Positions 24,462-32,631 of a stretch of DNA of 64,000 nucleotides are shown here, piece by piece (position 1 is the stretch's first letter; every line of letters starts with the position of its first letter). The stretch is from a virus. Position numbers and translations under genes: made by a program. The notes under the pieces are model-generated. The model was not told the origin of the DNA. It was given only the letters and a program-made list of their open reading frames with translations, and searched no databases. The stretch is from positions 1 through 64,000 of the IMG/VR virus record IMGVR_UViG_3300046812_000216; one strand, given 5' to 3'.

Positions 24462-25752
24462 GCCTGCCTTGCCAGACCGGGCGGAACCCCGCCTAGCCTT
24501 GCCGCGCCTTGCCTGCCGCGCCTTACCCCACCGCGCCTTGCCCCTCCAAACACTGCCGCGCCCTGCCTGCCTCGCCGAGCCCCGCCGCACCTGACCGGGC
24601 CTCGCCTGCCTTGCCCGGCCGAGCCGCGCGGCGCCGCGCCACGTATCGCCATGCCTGCCTTGCCTTGCCGCACCCAACCGTGCGCCGCCAAGCCTAGCGC
24701 TGCCTGCCTTGCCTATCCGCGCCAAGCCTTGCCTTGCCCGACCCAGCCTTGCCGAGCCTCGCCTGCCTGCCTTGCCGGGCCGTGCCATTCCTAGCCGGAC
24801 CCCGCCTTGCCTGCCGCGCCCGGCCTGACCATGCCTTGCCATGCCGGGCCACACCACGCCTGCCGCGCCCCGCCTAGCCCCGCCTTGCCTAGACGTGCCT
24901 TGCCTCGCCGTGCCTGCCTTGCCTTGCCTTGCCGGGCCAGTCCTCGCCCCGCCTCGCCTTGCCACGCCTGCCTCGCCCCGCCAGACCGAGCCGCGCCCAG
25001 ATCTGCCGCGCCGCGCCTGCCACGCCATGCCTAACCGTGCCGCGCCGAAACAAGCCATGCCATGCCTGCCGCGCCTCTCCATGCCAAGCCGCTCCCGGCC
25101 CGACCTTGCCTCGCCTGCCTCGCCGCGCCTCGCCACGCCTTGCCTCGCCACGCCTTGCCTGCCTTGCCTCGCCAGACCCCGCCCAGCCCTGCGTCGCCGC
25201 GCCAGCCGTTGCCTCGCCCCGCCTGCCTCGCCGAGCCGATCCGAGCCGAGCCCTGCCTTGCCAGACCGAGCCTGCCGAGCCAAGCCTGACCCTGCCCAGC
25301 CGTGCCTAGTCATGCCTGCCGTGCCGCGCCCCGCCTCGCCTCGCCGCTCCTTGCCTGCGTTGCCTGACCATACCCGGCCTTGCCACGCCGTGCCGTGCCT
25401 GCCGAGCCTTGCCGTGCCGCGCCGTACCCCGCCGCGCCAGTCCAGACCGGGACGGACCCAGCCTTGCCTTGCCTTGCCGCGCCTGCCGTGCCTGACCGTG
25501 ACCAGCCTTGCCTTGCCTCGCCGCGCCTGCCGTGCCGTGCTATGCCGGGCCTCGCCATACCGAGCCGAGCCGCGCCACGCGCTGCCTGCCTTGCCCTGCC
25601 TGACCTGACCTAGCCACGCCTGACCGGACCAAGCCTTGCCCCGCCTGCCCTGCCCTGCCCCGCCGCGCCTTGCCTAGCCTAGCCGTGCCGGGCCTTGCCT
25701 GCCGTGCCACACCTTGCCGAGTCGCGCCGAGCCCAGCGTTGCCACGCCTGCG
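24462..25752. repeat. Hierarchical (GCCNN)n array with GCCT phase-jump markers
   Basis: About 1.29 kb of plus-strand pentamers in which GCC is strongly kept at three positions and the other two bases vary freely. The regular phase is broken by single 4-base units (GCCT), seen as GCCTGCC. I count 27 such markers (two as GCCTGCG), from 24462 to 25746. Every marker-to-marker distance I measured equals 4 modulo 5, and 49 is the commonest (9 pentamers plus one tetramer); others are 39, 44, 54, 59, 64 and 84. Long ORFs cross it in several frames only because stops are rare in this composition. No function is known to me. Confidence 0.9.
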
Positions 25753-25793
25753 GCGTTATTGGCGCAGAGAGAACCCTACGCCAATCTCTTGAT

Positions 25794-26423
25794 TTAGTTG
25801 ACGATTTCGAAGGTTCCCCAGCCAAGACCGGCTGATTCTCGGCTGTCAGGACGACCTTCGCCAACGCCAACCTGTAACCCTGCTCTCAACAACAGATTGG
25901 TCACATCTGTCGCTGAAAACTGATCTGCATCAAACTTGACCTTGAGCGTCAGTCCCCACTCGCGCCACATCGGCCGGACGCGAACATCGGTCACGCCGGA
26001 GCTATTGCGGGCGTGCATTTTCAGCATTTCAGGCGCGCCGACATTGAGGCGCACCAGCGGAATTCCATCAACCCGATCCAGCCCATCGGCCAGAACAAAA
26101 ACAGACATTTTTGCGACAGTCATCCGGAACCCAACCAGACGGCAGGCGCTGATCATCGCATTTCTAAATGCTGCGCAAGGAATTCCGATCCAGCCTTCGG
26201 TGCTGTAGTGGATGGCGCCGTCCATATCGGCGCTGAAGTTTCGCGGCTCGCGGATCTTCTTGGAGCGGGCGGTGGTGCCTTCCAGCATTTTGCCTTCCAT
26301 CGCCTGCCGGGCCTTTTCGCTGAAGCGGGCCTGAACCAGAGGAGCAGTGCCGGAGAGCAGGAATTCGAGCGTCTGCACATTCGGCGCGGTGATGGCGACA
26401 ACGGTCTTGATAGGAGCTTTCAT
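25794..26423 (-). CDS. Conserved phage protein, beta-rich, unknown function
   Basis: 209 aa from the ATG behind a gaacgaacgaa leader; an upstream in-frame start exists at 26504. It begins APIKTVVAITAPNVQTLEFL, then SGTAPLVQARF. The middle is EGWIGIPCAAFRNAMISACR, and the end VGVGEGRPDSRESAGLGWGT. The Gly-rich GxGExRP...GLGWG end is reminiscent of RAMP-type RNA-binding folds, but this is only a visual resemblance. It belongs to a phage family that I cannot name. The pentamer array begins 42 bases after its stop. Confidence 0.55.
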   Translation of the reverse strand: MKAPIKTVVAITAPNVQTLEFLLSGTAPLVQARFSEKARQAMEGKMLEGTTARSKKIREPRNFSADMDGAIHYSTEGWIGIPCAAFRNAMISACRLVGFRMTVAKMSVFVLADGLDRVDGIPLVRLNVGAPEMLKMHARNSSGVTDVRVRPMWREWGLTLKVKFDADQFSATDVTNLLLRAGLQVGVGEGRPDSRESAGLGWGTFEIVN

Positions 26424-26522
26424 TTCGTTCGTTCTTTCTTTCGTTTGCGGGGGACGTTTTCCCCTCGACAATTTGCACCATATCGTGTTTGATGGGTTCG
26501 TCAAGCACTAAAGGAGTTGATG

Positions 26523-26699
26523 ATGGCTAAAAATAAATCCCCAAAGACTGAAGTGGTGAAGATGATCGCTTTTTCCATCCGGCTGCGGCCGGAGGTCGCC
26601 GTCAGGCTGCATCGACTGGCGGATAATGAAGAGCGATCTGTCGCGTATATGGTCGGCAAGGCGGTCGATATGCTGCTGGCGGAGCGCGCCCGTGGATAA
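26523..26699 (+). CDS. Ribbon-helix-helix (CopG-like) DNA-binding protein
   Basis: 58 aa. The start is set by aaggag (26511-26516) 6 bases before this ATG; another ATG lies one codon earlier. MIAFSIRLRPEVAVRLHRLA is the RHH beta strand plus helix A, and NEERSVAYMVGKAVDMLLAE helix B. It is first in the plus-strand replication operon and divergent from the array-side genes, so it may regulate this intergenic region (26424-26519). It overlaps the methylase start. Confidence 0.7.
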   Translation: MAKNKSPKTEVVKMIAFSIRLRPEVAVRLHRLADNEERSVAYMVGKAVDMLLAERARG

Positions 26700-27285
26700 G
26701 GCCAGCAAGAAGGAAAGGCGCGCCCAGCGAGAGGTCGAGCTTTCGGGCAAGATCCTCGCCCTGCCCGACAAACGCTATGGCGTGATCTATGCCGATCCTC
26801 CATGGCGGTTCGAGACATGGTCGGAAAACGGCATGGATCGGTCGGCCGAGAACCATTATCCATGCATGAGCCTCGACGCCATCGCCAATATGCCGGTGCC
26901 GAAGATCATGGCTAGGGACTGCGCCCTGTTCATGTGGGCGACTGTCCCGATGCTGGTGAGCGCGCTCAACGTCATGCATTTATGGGGATTCACCTATAAG
27001 AGCCATGCGATCTGGGTGAAGCCAAACGCCATCACCGGCTATTGGTTCAGGAATCGGCACGAATTGCTGCTGGTCGGCACGCGCGGCCAGATCCCGGCGC
27101 CAGCGCTGGGGACGCAATTCGAATCGGTGTTTCTGGCGCCGACCAGCGTCCACAGCGCCAAGCCGGAAAAGGCGGCGCAGATGATCGAGCATTATTATCC
27201 CAACATTCCAAAAGTTGAATTGTTTTGCCGTGGTGCGCCGCGTCCCGGCTGGTCTGGCTGGGGTCAGGAGTGCGAAGGTGAATAA
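26692..27285 (+). CDS. MT-A70 family adenine methyltransferase
   Basis: 197 aa from a GTG start (ggag upstream) that overlaps the RHH stop. The catalytic DPPW is at residues 35-38 (GVIYADPPWRFETW). LWGFTYKSHAIWVKPNAI, then WFRNRHELLLVGTRG, are the family SAM-pocket and core motifs. It should transfer a methyl group to adenine N6 in DNA, perhaps protecting phage DNA from restriction or marking it. No cognate endonuclease is adjacent, so it is an orphan methylase. GANTC specificity of the CcrM type would need a different family. Confidence 0.88.
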   Translation: MDKASKKERRAQREVELSGKILALPDKRYGVIYADPPWRFETWSENGMDRSAENHYPCMSLDAIANMPVPKIMARDCALFMWATVPMLVSALNVMHLWGFTYKSHAIWVKPNAITGYWFRNRHELLLVGTRGQIPAPALGTQFESVFLAPTSVHSAKPEKAAQMIEHYYPNIPKVELFCRGAPRPGWSGWGQECEGE

Positions 27286-27288
27286 TAA

Positions 27289-27349
27289 GGCAGGCTTGGC
27301 AAGGCGTGGCACGGTGTAGCAAGGCCCGGCAGGGTTTGGCATGGCAGGC
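27289..27349. repeat. Miniature (GGCNN)n array, inverted orientation
   Basis: About twelve GGCNN pentamers between two GGCAGGC markers, the reverse complement of GCCTGCC. The markers begin at 27289 and 27343, 54 bases apart (4 modulo 5), so one full super-unit obeys the same rule as the large array. It lies between the methylase stop and the next start. Confidence 0.8.
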
Positions 27350-27365
27350 ATGGAAGGGAATCAAG

Positions 27366-27593
27366 ATGGATAGGAGATTTGAAATGCCGGGCGACGACGA
27401 AGAAGACCTCAAAATGATGCCGATCAGTGTAAATTTTGTGCTGCCGGTCGGCATGATTCGCGCCATCGAGGGCGCGGCGCGCGCCGAAAACCTCGCCCCT
27501 GCCGACTGGATCGTTCAGGTCATGTCGGAGAAACTCGGCTTCACAGTATTTTTCAACCCGCCGGAAGCGCCACCCCGCAACGAGCTTAACTGA
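27366..27593 (+). CDS. Small RHH-like protein
   Basis: 75 aa. The section MPISVNFVLPVGMIRAIEGA, then AENLAPADWIVQVMSEKLG, has the strand-helix-helix layout of ribbon-helix-helix proteins, with an acidic N-terminus (PGDDEEDL). The ATG has aaggg upstream. A DNA-binding role is inferred. Confidence 0.55.
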   Translation: MDRRFEMPGDDEEDLKMMPISVNFVLPVGMIRAIEGAARAENLAPADWIVQVMSEKLGFTVFFNPPEAPPRNELN

Positions 27594-27605
27594 AGGAACG
27601 CACGC

Positions 27606-28121
27606 ATGGCTTATTACATCGGCATCGATCCCGGCATCCACGGGGCCATCGCCATCCTCGATTCGCAGGGCAGGCTCATGCACGTCGAGGACATCCCCAT
27701 CCTGTCGGACGGCGCCAAGAGCCGCTCGACCATCAACGCGCCGCTGCTGGTCGATCTGATTCGCAAGACATACGCCGTCGAGGCTTACGTCGAACTGGTG
27801 GGCGTCCGGCCGGGCGAGGGCGCAGTCGGCGCTTTCGCCTTCGGCCGGTGCCGGGGCGTGATCGAGGGCGCGCTGGCGGGCTGCGGCATCCCGATGACGC
27901 TGATCGCGCCGCCGACGTGGAAAAAGATCTGCGGCATCCCGGCGGGCAAGCTTGGCGCGAAGGATGCGGCGCGCAGCAAGGCCATCGGCCGCTGGCCGGA
28001 CAAGGCGCCGGACTTCAAGCGGGTCAAAGACGCCGACCGGGCCGAAGCGGCGCTGATCGCCTACGCCGGTCTGGTGCGCTTCGGCAAGCTGGAGAAGGTG
28101 AGCGCCGACGACGACTTCTGA
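27606..28121 (+). CDS. RuvC-like Holliday junction resolvase
   Basis: 171 aa. YIGIDPGIHGAIAILD gives the first Asp (D8), AYVELVGVRPG the Glu (E63), and RVKDADRAEAALIAYAG the C-terminal acidic pair (D142/D144). Spacing matches bacterial RuvC (D7, E66, D138, D141). It probably resolves branched DNA before packaging. The start follows the tgaaggaacgcacgc leader. The acidic end (SADDDF) may contact an SSB or replication partner. Confidence 0.85.
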   Translation: MAYYIGIDPGIHGAIAILDSQGRLMHVEDIPILSDGAKSRSTINAPLLVDLIRKTYAVEAYVELVGVRPGEGAVGAFAFGRCRGVIEGALAGCGIPMTLIAPPTWKKICGIPAGKLGAKDAARSKAIGRWPDKAPDFKRVKDADRAEAALIAYAGLVRFGKLEKVSADDDF

Positions 28122-28185
28122 GTCTTAAAAAGTCGATTGAGTTTTTTAGACTCAATTAAAATCAAGTAAGAACGGACGAACGGAC
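28122..28185 (+). promoter_or_regulatory. AT-rich hairpin spacer
   Basis: A TTGAGT/ACTCAA stem with a 7-base T-rich loop lies in this gap, followed by ttaaaat. It could be a weak terminator or regulatory hairpin between the resolvase and the next gene, which begins behind a gaacggacgaacggac leader. Confidence 0.35.
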
Positions 28186-28749
28186 ATGACGATGGCGCTC
28201 AATATCGAAAAAGTGAAAAAAATCCTCCGCCTGCTGGAAAGCCAGCATGACGGCGAGCGCGCCAACGCCGCCGCCATGCTCCACCGCATCGCGGAGGCCG
28301 AGCGGATGAACCTCGATGAGTTGATGAGGATCGTCTACAGCGGCGGCCCGCAGGCGAAAGAGGCTCCCAAGCCTAAGTCCAGCGGGTTCTGGGGCGGAGA
28401 TCCGCCGCCGTGGGAGCGCGACGCGCGCGAAGAAACCCATCGCCGCAGGCAAAGAGAGCAGGAAAGGGAAGAGCGCGAGCGCCGCGAGCGCGAGGCCCAG
28501 CCAATGTGGCAAGACGCCAAAACCAAGTCGGGGATCGCCTTCGCCGCGATGGGCGACGACGAGCTTCTGAAGACGATGAAGCGCTTTCATGAAGAGATTG
28601 GCGAGTCGATGCTGACGCCGTGGGAGCGCGAATTCACCACCGACATCACCAACCGGAAATTCGCTTTCCTTAACCTGAGCGACAAGCAGCGCGCGGTGAT
28701 TTTGCGCATCCTCAAAAAGTATGAGGCTTACGGAAACGCGACGTTCTGA
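28186..28749 (+). CDS. DUF2786-like phage protein
   Basis: 187 aa. The N-terminus (IEKVKKILRLLESQHDGERA, then NAAAMLHRIAEAERMNLDEL) resembles the short helical DUF2786-type domain found in phage and prophage proteins. A very charged Arg/Glu helix follows (RRRQREQEREERERREREA), then a C-terminal helical unit (EFTTDITNRKFAFLNLSDKQ). The function is unknown. It precedes the primase-helicase gene. Confidence 0.6.
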   Translation: MTMALNIEKVKKILRLLESQHDGERANAAAMLHRIAEAERMNLDELMRIVYSGGPQAKEAPKPKSSGFWGGDPPPWERDAREETHRRRQREQEREERERREREAQPMWQDAKTKSGIAFAAMGDDELLKTMKRFHEEIGESMLTPWEREFTTDITNRKFAFLNLSDKQRAVILRILKKYEAYGNATF

Positions 28750-29057
28750 GATTCGCTTTGGGGGTCGGTTTGGGATTATGCTGCAAAAAAGAAGGGGCGC
28801 CCGAAAGCGCCCCCTCGATCCACCCCCGGTAACCAGCCGGAGATGTGTCACCACCACCCAAGACCAAAAGGCTAGAAAGGAGAACCTGTTCAATCCACCA
28901 CAGATCGTTTGGCTCTATCCCATCAGGCGTTTGGCTGTTCCAGATATAGCGGTTTCCTCTCCTGTCCGCAATGTCTGCCTAGCCTGCGCCTCGCAAAATT
29001 GAGGCATGATATGTCGAATGTAGGAACAATTTTCCCTTTCCAGAAAGCGATTCGGCC
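28750..29057. other. 308-base gap before the primase-helicase
   Basis: It holds a minus-strand terminator (28785-28813) and a plus-strand aaaggag near 28876 without a convincing start codon after it. A 31-codon minus-strand ORF with an ATG near 29008 is present. No tRNA-like fold is seen. A plus-strand promoter for the primase-helicase must lie here or upstream, but I cannot place it. Confidence 0.4.
28785..28813 (-). terminator. Rho-independent terminator on the minus strand
   Basis: Stem GGGGCGC/GCGCCCC with a 6-base loop followed on the minus strand by TTCTTTTTT. No recognised minus-strand gene ends here, so it either stops antisense transcription or ends a small RNA. Confidence 0.65.
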
Positions 29058-31313
29058 ATGAGCTATCCCTTCGGGAAGGTCGATCTGGAATTCGCAGCCG
29101 TGTCCAATTACGCGGCCTATTACAAAGAGAAGGGGCTGGCCCCGATCCCGTCCTTCACCCCGGACGAAGTGGGGTGGATCAAGAACATCGCCGGTCACTG
29201 GCAAGCTCCGCCCAACCCGACAAAAACCCAGCTTTCATGGAAGCGTCCGGTGCCGAAGTGGCGCGATCTGCCGCCGGTCCTGACGGAAGAAATTTTCCAC
29301 AAGTGGTTTGGCAAGGGCGGGCTCTATGTCTCGCGCAAGCACCAGCTTGGACATCTGACATTTCGTTCCGCCGACCGCGTTTTCGTGATCGACCTCGACA
29401 CCCACAAGACGCCGGAGGCGGCGATCTGGTGGCAGTTGATGGAGGAGATGCAGCAGAAGGGCGGTGAGCTTGAGGCGCCGGAAATCATTACCGGCGGCGG
29501 CGGGCGCCAGCTTCTGTTTCGCGCTCCGCCCGGCTGGACGCCGCCGACCAACAAGACGAACTACGGCGTCGATATCAGGGGTAAGGGCGGGTTTGCCGTC
29601 CTGCCGCCATCCGTCCACGAATCCGGCCGCCTGTACGAATGGAAAGACGGACTGGCCCTCGATGACTTCAAGGTCATCCCGGAGGCTCCGGCTTGGCTCT
29701 GCGAGCAGATCGACCAGCTTGTCGCCGAATCCGGCGGAGGTCCGGCGCCGCGCGATCATGTCCACACGGCTACGCCGCACGACGGCGCGGAAAACATCTT
29801 CGGCCGCAAGATCGACGGGCGCGAGTGGGAGGCGACCAAGATCGCCTTCCGCACCGTGGTCAACGCCTATCGCGAATGCCCGATCAGCCCGTCGTTGTCC
29901 GAGATCGAGAAGATGGTCAATTCCGGCTTCACGGTCTACCTCGACCGCTGCAAGAGCCGCCTGCCGATAGGCGATCCGGGCTCCAACGCCGAGAGGCTGG
30001 AGCGCGAGGGTCGCGGCTACACCATGTTCCAGCGCAAGATCCTCGACCTGATGCCGCGATGGGCCACATTCGTCGCGACAGAGGCCGCGAAGCCCAACCC
30101 TTTCGAAGAGGCCTCCCCGAATAAAGATCCGTTCGAGGAGGCGCGCAAGGAGCAGCAGCAAGAGCAGGAGCCGCCCCAGCAGGCCGCTGGAGGCGATTCG
30201 TCGCCACCGCCGCCCCCACCCCCGCCGCCACCGGACGAGGAGGCGGAATTCTCCGGCGCAGCCCAGCCGAAGCAGGAGGCCAAGAGCAAGATCATGCTCT
30301 ACGACCTCGACCAGATCGAGGCCATGCGCGACCCGGTCTATCTGGTCGATGGCGTGATCGCGGAGGACGCCCTTGGATTTGTCTTTGGCGCGCCGGGCTG
30401 CGGAAAATCCTTCCTAGCGTTAAGCCTCGCGCTCGCCATCGCCTTTGGCATGAAAGAGTGGTTTGGCAAGGGAATCGCCAAGAACGGGCCGGTGGTCTAC
30501 ATTTCGTCAGAAGGCCAGTCCGACATGAAAAACCGCATTCGGGCGTGGAAGAAAAAGTTCAAGTTCGACCACAACGACGCCCCCTTCCGCCTCATCATCG
30601 CCCCGCTCAATTTCATGCAGCCGGAAGACGTGATCGCCCTCCAGAAGGCGGTGTCGGCCGCCGTGGCGGGCATGGGCGGCAAGCCGGTGATGTTCGTGGT
30701 CGATACCGTGTCGCGCGTCCTGCCGGGCGCCGACGAGAACCTCCAGAAAGACATGACGCTGTTCGTCCGGGCCTGCGACTTCCTGCGCACCAGCTTCGGC
30801 GCGGCGGTGATGGGCGTCCACCACACCTCGCGCAATGGCAACATGCGCGGCTCCAGCGTGTTCGACGGCGCGGCCGACTTCATGCTCCAGATCGAGCGCG
30901 AGAAGCAGGCGCAGATCGGCCTGATGACTGCCGCCAAGATCAAGACGGCGATGGACGGCTGGGAGCTTGAGTTCGAGCTTGAGCAGATCGAGGTCCGGCC
31001 ATTGACCGGCGCCACCTCGCTCGTCGCCATCCCGGTCAGCAAAGATGCGCCTAAAAAGCTGACGCCGGATCTGGCGCGAAAAATCCGGCAGGCGATCCAT
31101 GACGCATGGCAGATGAAGAACCCGTGGTCGAGCGCGATCCAGACCCGCGCCACCGGCCGCTATGCCATCGACCACATGGTCCGCGACTTTGGCCTGCCGG
31201 TGGTCGAGGCGGAACAGTTGCTCAAGGACTGGCTCTTCAACGGCGTTCTCAAGGTCGAAATGGTCAGCATCGACACCAAGCAAAAGGGGCTCAAGGTCAT
31301 GCTTTGGGACTGA
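29058..31313 (+). CDS. Primase-polymerase / RepA-like helicase replication protein
   Basis: 751 aa. The N-terminal third is a prim-pol domain: RVFVIDLDTHK with the D-x-D pair at 112/114, IITGGGGRQLLFRAP near 144-157, and VDIRGKGGFAVLPPSVHESG near 171-190. A Pro/Gln-rich linker follows. The C-terminal third is a RecA/RepA-type ATPase: Walker A FGAPGCGKS near 442-452, SSEGQ, Walker B MFVVDTVSR near 544, and a GVHHTSRNGNMRGSS section near 590-605. It should make primers and unwind DNA. An iteron-like cluster lies just downstream. Confidence 0.88.
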   Translation: MSYPFGKVDLEFAAVSNYAAYYKEKGLAPIPSFTPDEVGWIKNIAGHWQAPPNPTKTQLSWKRPVPKWRDLPPVLTEEIFHKWFGKGGLYVSRKHQLGHLTFRSADRVFVIDLDTHKTPEAAIWWQLMEEMQQKGGELEAPEIITGGGGRQLLFRAPPGWTPPTNKTNYGVDIRGKGGFAVLPPSVHESGRLYEWKDGLALDDFKVIPEAPAWLCEQIDQLVAESGGGPAPRDHVHTATPHDGAENIFGRKIDGREWEATKIAFRTVVNAYRECPISPSLSEIEKMVNSGFTVYLDRCKSRLPIGDPGSNAERLEREGRGYTMFQRKILDLMPRWATFVATEAAKPNPFEEASPNKDPFEEARKEQQQEQEPPQQAAGGDSSPPPPPPPPPPDEEAEFSGAAQPKQEAKSKIMLYDLDQIEAMRDPVYLVDGVIAEDALGFVFGAPGCGKSFLALSLALAIAFGMKEWFGKGIAKNGPVVYISSEGQSDMKNRIRAWKKKFKFDHNDAPFRLIIAPLNFMQPEDVIALQKAVSAAVAGMGGKPVMFVVDTVSRVLPGADENLQKDMTLFVRACDFLRTSFGAAVMGVHHTSRNGNMRGSSVFDGAADFMLQIEREKQAQIGLMTAAKIKTAMDGWELEFELEQIEVRPLTGATSLVAIPVSKDAPKKLTPDLARKIRQAIHDAWQMKNPWSSAIQTRATGRYAIDHMVRDFGLPVVEAEQLLKDWLFNGVLKVEMVSIDTKQKGLKVMLWD

Positions 31314-31322
31314 GCAATTCCC

Positions 31323-31629
31323 GGAAGTCGATTTTGGAGACTTCCGGTCAATGAAATCAACAGGTTACGGGCTAAAAACCCGGATTTTCCGGAAGTCTCC
31401 GGAAGTCCAGCCCTCAGACCTCCGGAGACTTCCGGAGAACAGTAAACCCAGCAAAAACAAGGAGTTAACATGAAAGCACGGAAGTTTCACGGAAGTCGGC
31501 CGGAAGTCGCACGGAAGTCCCACAAAAAACCCAATGAAATCAACGGTTTAGACTTCCGGCGGACTTCCGTCGCGCGTACATACACGCGAGCGCGCGCGTG
31601 CGCCCCCCTTCGGGGGGAGGGGGACTTCC
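31323..31629. repeat. Iteron-like GGAAGTC cluster, candidate replication origin
   Basis: Six exact GGAAGTC copies (31323, 31391, 31401, 31491, 31502, 31513), one GGAAGTT (31480) and five inverted GACTTCC copies (31339, 31427, 31551, 31562, 31623) in 307 bases, most extended as CCGGAAGTC or GACTTCCG. The cluster starts 9 bases after the primase-helicase stop. Inside it are an alternating purine-pyrimidine GC stretch (31570-31602) and a very stable C5-CTTCG-G5 hairpin near 31603-31617. Iteron clusters next to replication genes commonly bind the initiator. Confidence 0.7.
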
Positions 31630-31694
31630 GTACCCCCATCCAACCATCCCCCTTGGACGCGGAGGCTCGCTCCTATGGTCGCGACCTCCGCTGA
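31470..31694 (+). CDS. Possible basic protein encoded across the iteron cluster
   Basis: 74 aa, preceded by a very good aaggag site 7 bases before the ATG. The product is Arg/Lys-rich and unstructured-looking (KARKFHGSRPEVARKSHKKP). The coding content is dominated by the DNA repeats, so the frame may be open by chance. The ribosome site is the only positive evidence. Confidence 0.35.
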   Translation: MKARKFHGSRPEVARKSHKKPNEINGLDFRRTSVARTYTRARACAPLRGEGDFRTPIQPSPLDAEARSYGRDLR

Positions 31695-31736
31695 AGAGGA
31701 TGGGACGATGAAACGGCAGAACGAAAGGATGAAACA

Positions 31737-32012
31737 GTGAGGTTCAAGGTTGGTGGAGATATTGTCGAGGCGACGGTGATCGCGGAGGAGGGCGGCAAGA
31801 TCCTGATCGAGCTTCCCATCGACAAGGCGGTGCGACGCTTCAGGGTCAGGCGCGGGGCAGGCAAGTGGCGTCCGCTGTCGATCAACAAGGCTGGCGCGAT
31901 CTACGAGACGAAAAGCGCCAAGGCGCTGCTCGATGAAGACAGGCCGCTGTTCGACTGGGCGCAGGGCCGGATATGGATGAACGAAGGGAAGGTTGAAAAT
32001 GGCAAGGGTTAA
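31737..32012 (+). CDS. Small hypothetical protein
   Basis: 91 aa from a GTG start with aagga upstream. It is beta-rich: FKVGGDIVEATVIAEEGGKI, then LIELPIDKAVRRFRVRRGAG, and contains WRPLSINKAGAIYETKSAKA. It overlaps the next gene by 14 bases. No family is recognised. Confidence 0.6.
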   Translation: MRFKVGGDIVEATVIAEEGGKILIELPIDKAVRRFRVRRGAGKWRPLSINKAGAIYETKSAKALLDEDRPLFDWAQGRIWMNEGKVENGKG

Positions 32013-32631
32013 GATCGGACAGAAGTTGGCGTGGGCTCCGGGGCGACCGGCGCCGTGGACATCGACGGCGGGAAGCTATGTCAGCGGGCGGGCGCAGTTG
32101 GACGAGATGGACCTCGTTGCAATCGAGATGGAGCGCAAGTGGGGCGCGGATCGTCTCCGGCTGCTGGTAGATCCGGAATGGCGCGAGAAGTTCGACCGCC
32201 AGCGCTTCAATGTGAACAAGGCGGTGACGAGCGGAGAGCTTGGCGAGGTGATCGAGCAGGCGAAACGGATGATCGCGGCGTGGCGCAAGCTCGACGCGCT
32301 GGCGGAAGGATCGAGCAGGGCGAAGCTGCCTCCGACCGTGTGGGAGATCGCGCTCAATGACGGAACCGTGGTGCAGATCGTGCGCGAGGCGGAGATGGCG
32401 GACAAGCTGGCGAGGGAGGATTCGGCCGGGCGGAAAAAGATCGTGTTCACACTCGACGAGATCGCGAAGCTGCTGGGCGGGGCCAAGGCGATCAGGGAGG
32501 CGAAAATGAACTGGCCCGGCGCGGAGGTCACGGCGGTCAGGGAGAAGATCCATGACCCCCTGATGAACGTCCACGACACTTATCAGGGGCTCGACGATCC
32601 GATCCCGGAATTCGACGGAGGCGCGATATGA
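31999..32631 (+). CDS. Hypothetical replication-region protein
   Basis: 210 aa from the ATG inside the previous gene's end. It contains WGADRLRLLVDPEWREKFDR, helical segments (GELGEVIEQAKRMIAAWRKL) and the strand TVWEIALNDGTVVQIVREAE. An acidic C-terminus ends with EFDGGAI. No domain is assigned. Its stop overlaps the next ATG (ATGA). Confidence 0.6.
   Translation: MARVKIGQKLAWAPGRPAPWTSTAGSYVSGRAQLDEMDLVAIEMERKWGADRLRLLVDPEWREKFDRQRFNVNKAVTSGELGEVIEQAKRMIAAWRKLDALAEGSSRAKLPPTVWEIALNDGTVVQIVREAEMADKLAREDSAGRKKIVFTLDEIAKLLGGAKAIREAKMNWPGAEVTAVREKIHDPLMNVHDTYQGLDDPIPEFDGGAI

Noticed and set aside
24456-25313. 285-codon minus-strand ORF through the repeat array
   Set aside because: Low-complexity Gly/Ala/Arg sequence; other frames are equally open because GGCNN rarely makes stops, and super-unit lengths do not keep a reading frame.
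24841-25608. 255-codon plus-strand ORF through the repeat array
   Set aside because: Same reason; Pro/Ala/Cys low-complexity product without a ribosome site.
24462-25752. CRISPR array
   Set aside because: No fixed repeat with unique spacers; the units are 5 bases and intervals between markers contain the same pentamers. No cas genes are present.
26692-27285. CcrM-type GANTC methylase as partner of the GcrA-like protein
   Set aside because: The methylase has MT-A70 architecture with DPPW and lacks the CcrM layout, so GANTC specificity cannot be claimed.
28721-29002. Plus-strand 93-codon ORF across the gap before the primase-helicase
   Set aside because: It crosses the end of a real gene and the terminator hairpin; the aaaggag inside it is not followed by a standard start codon at suitable distance.
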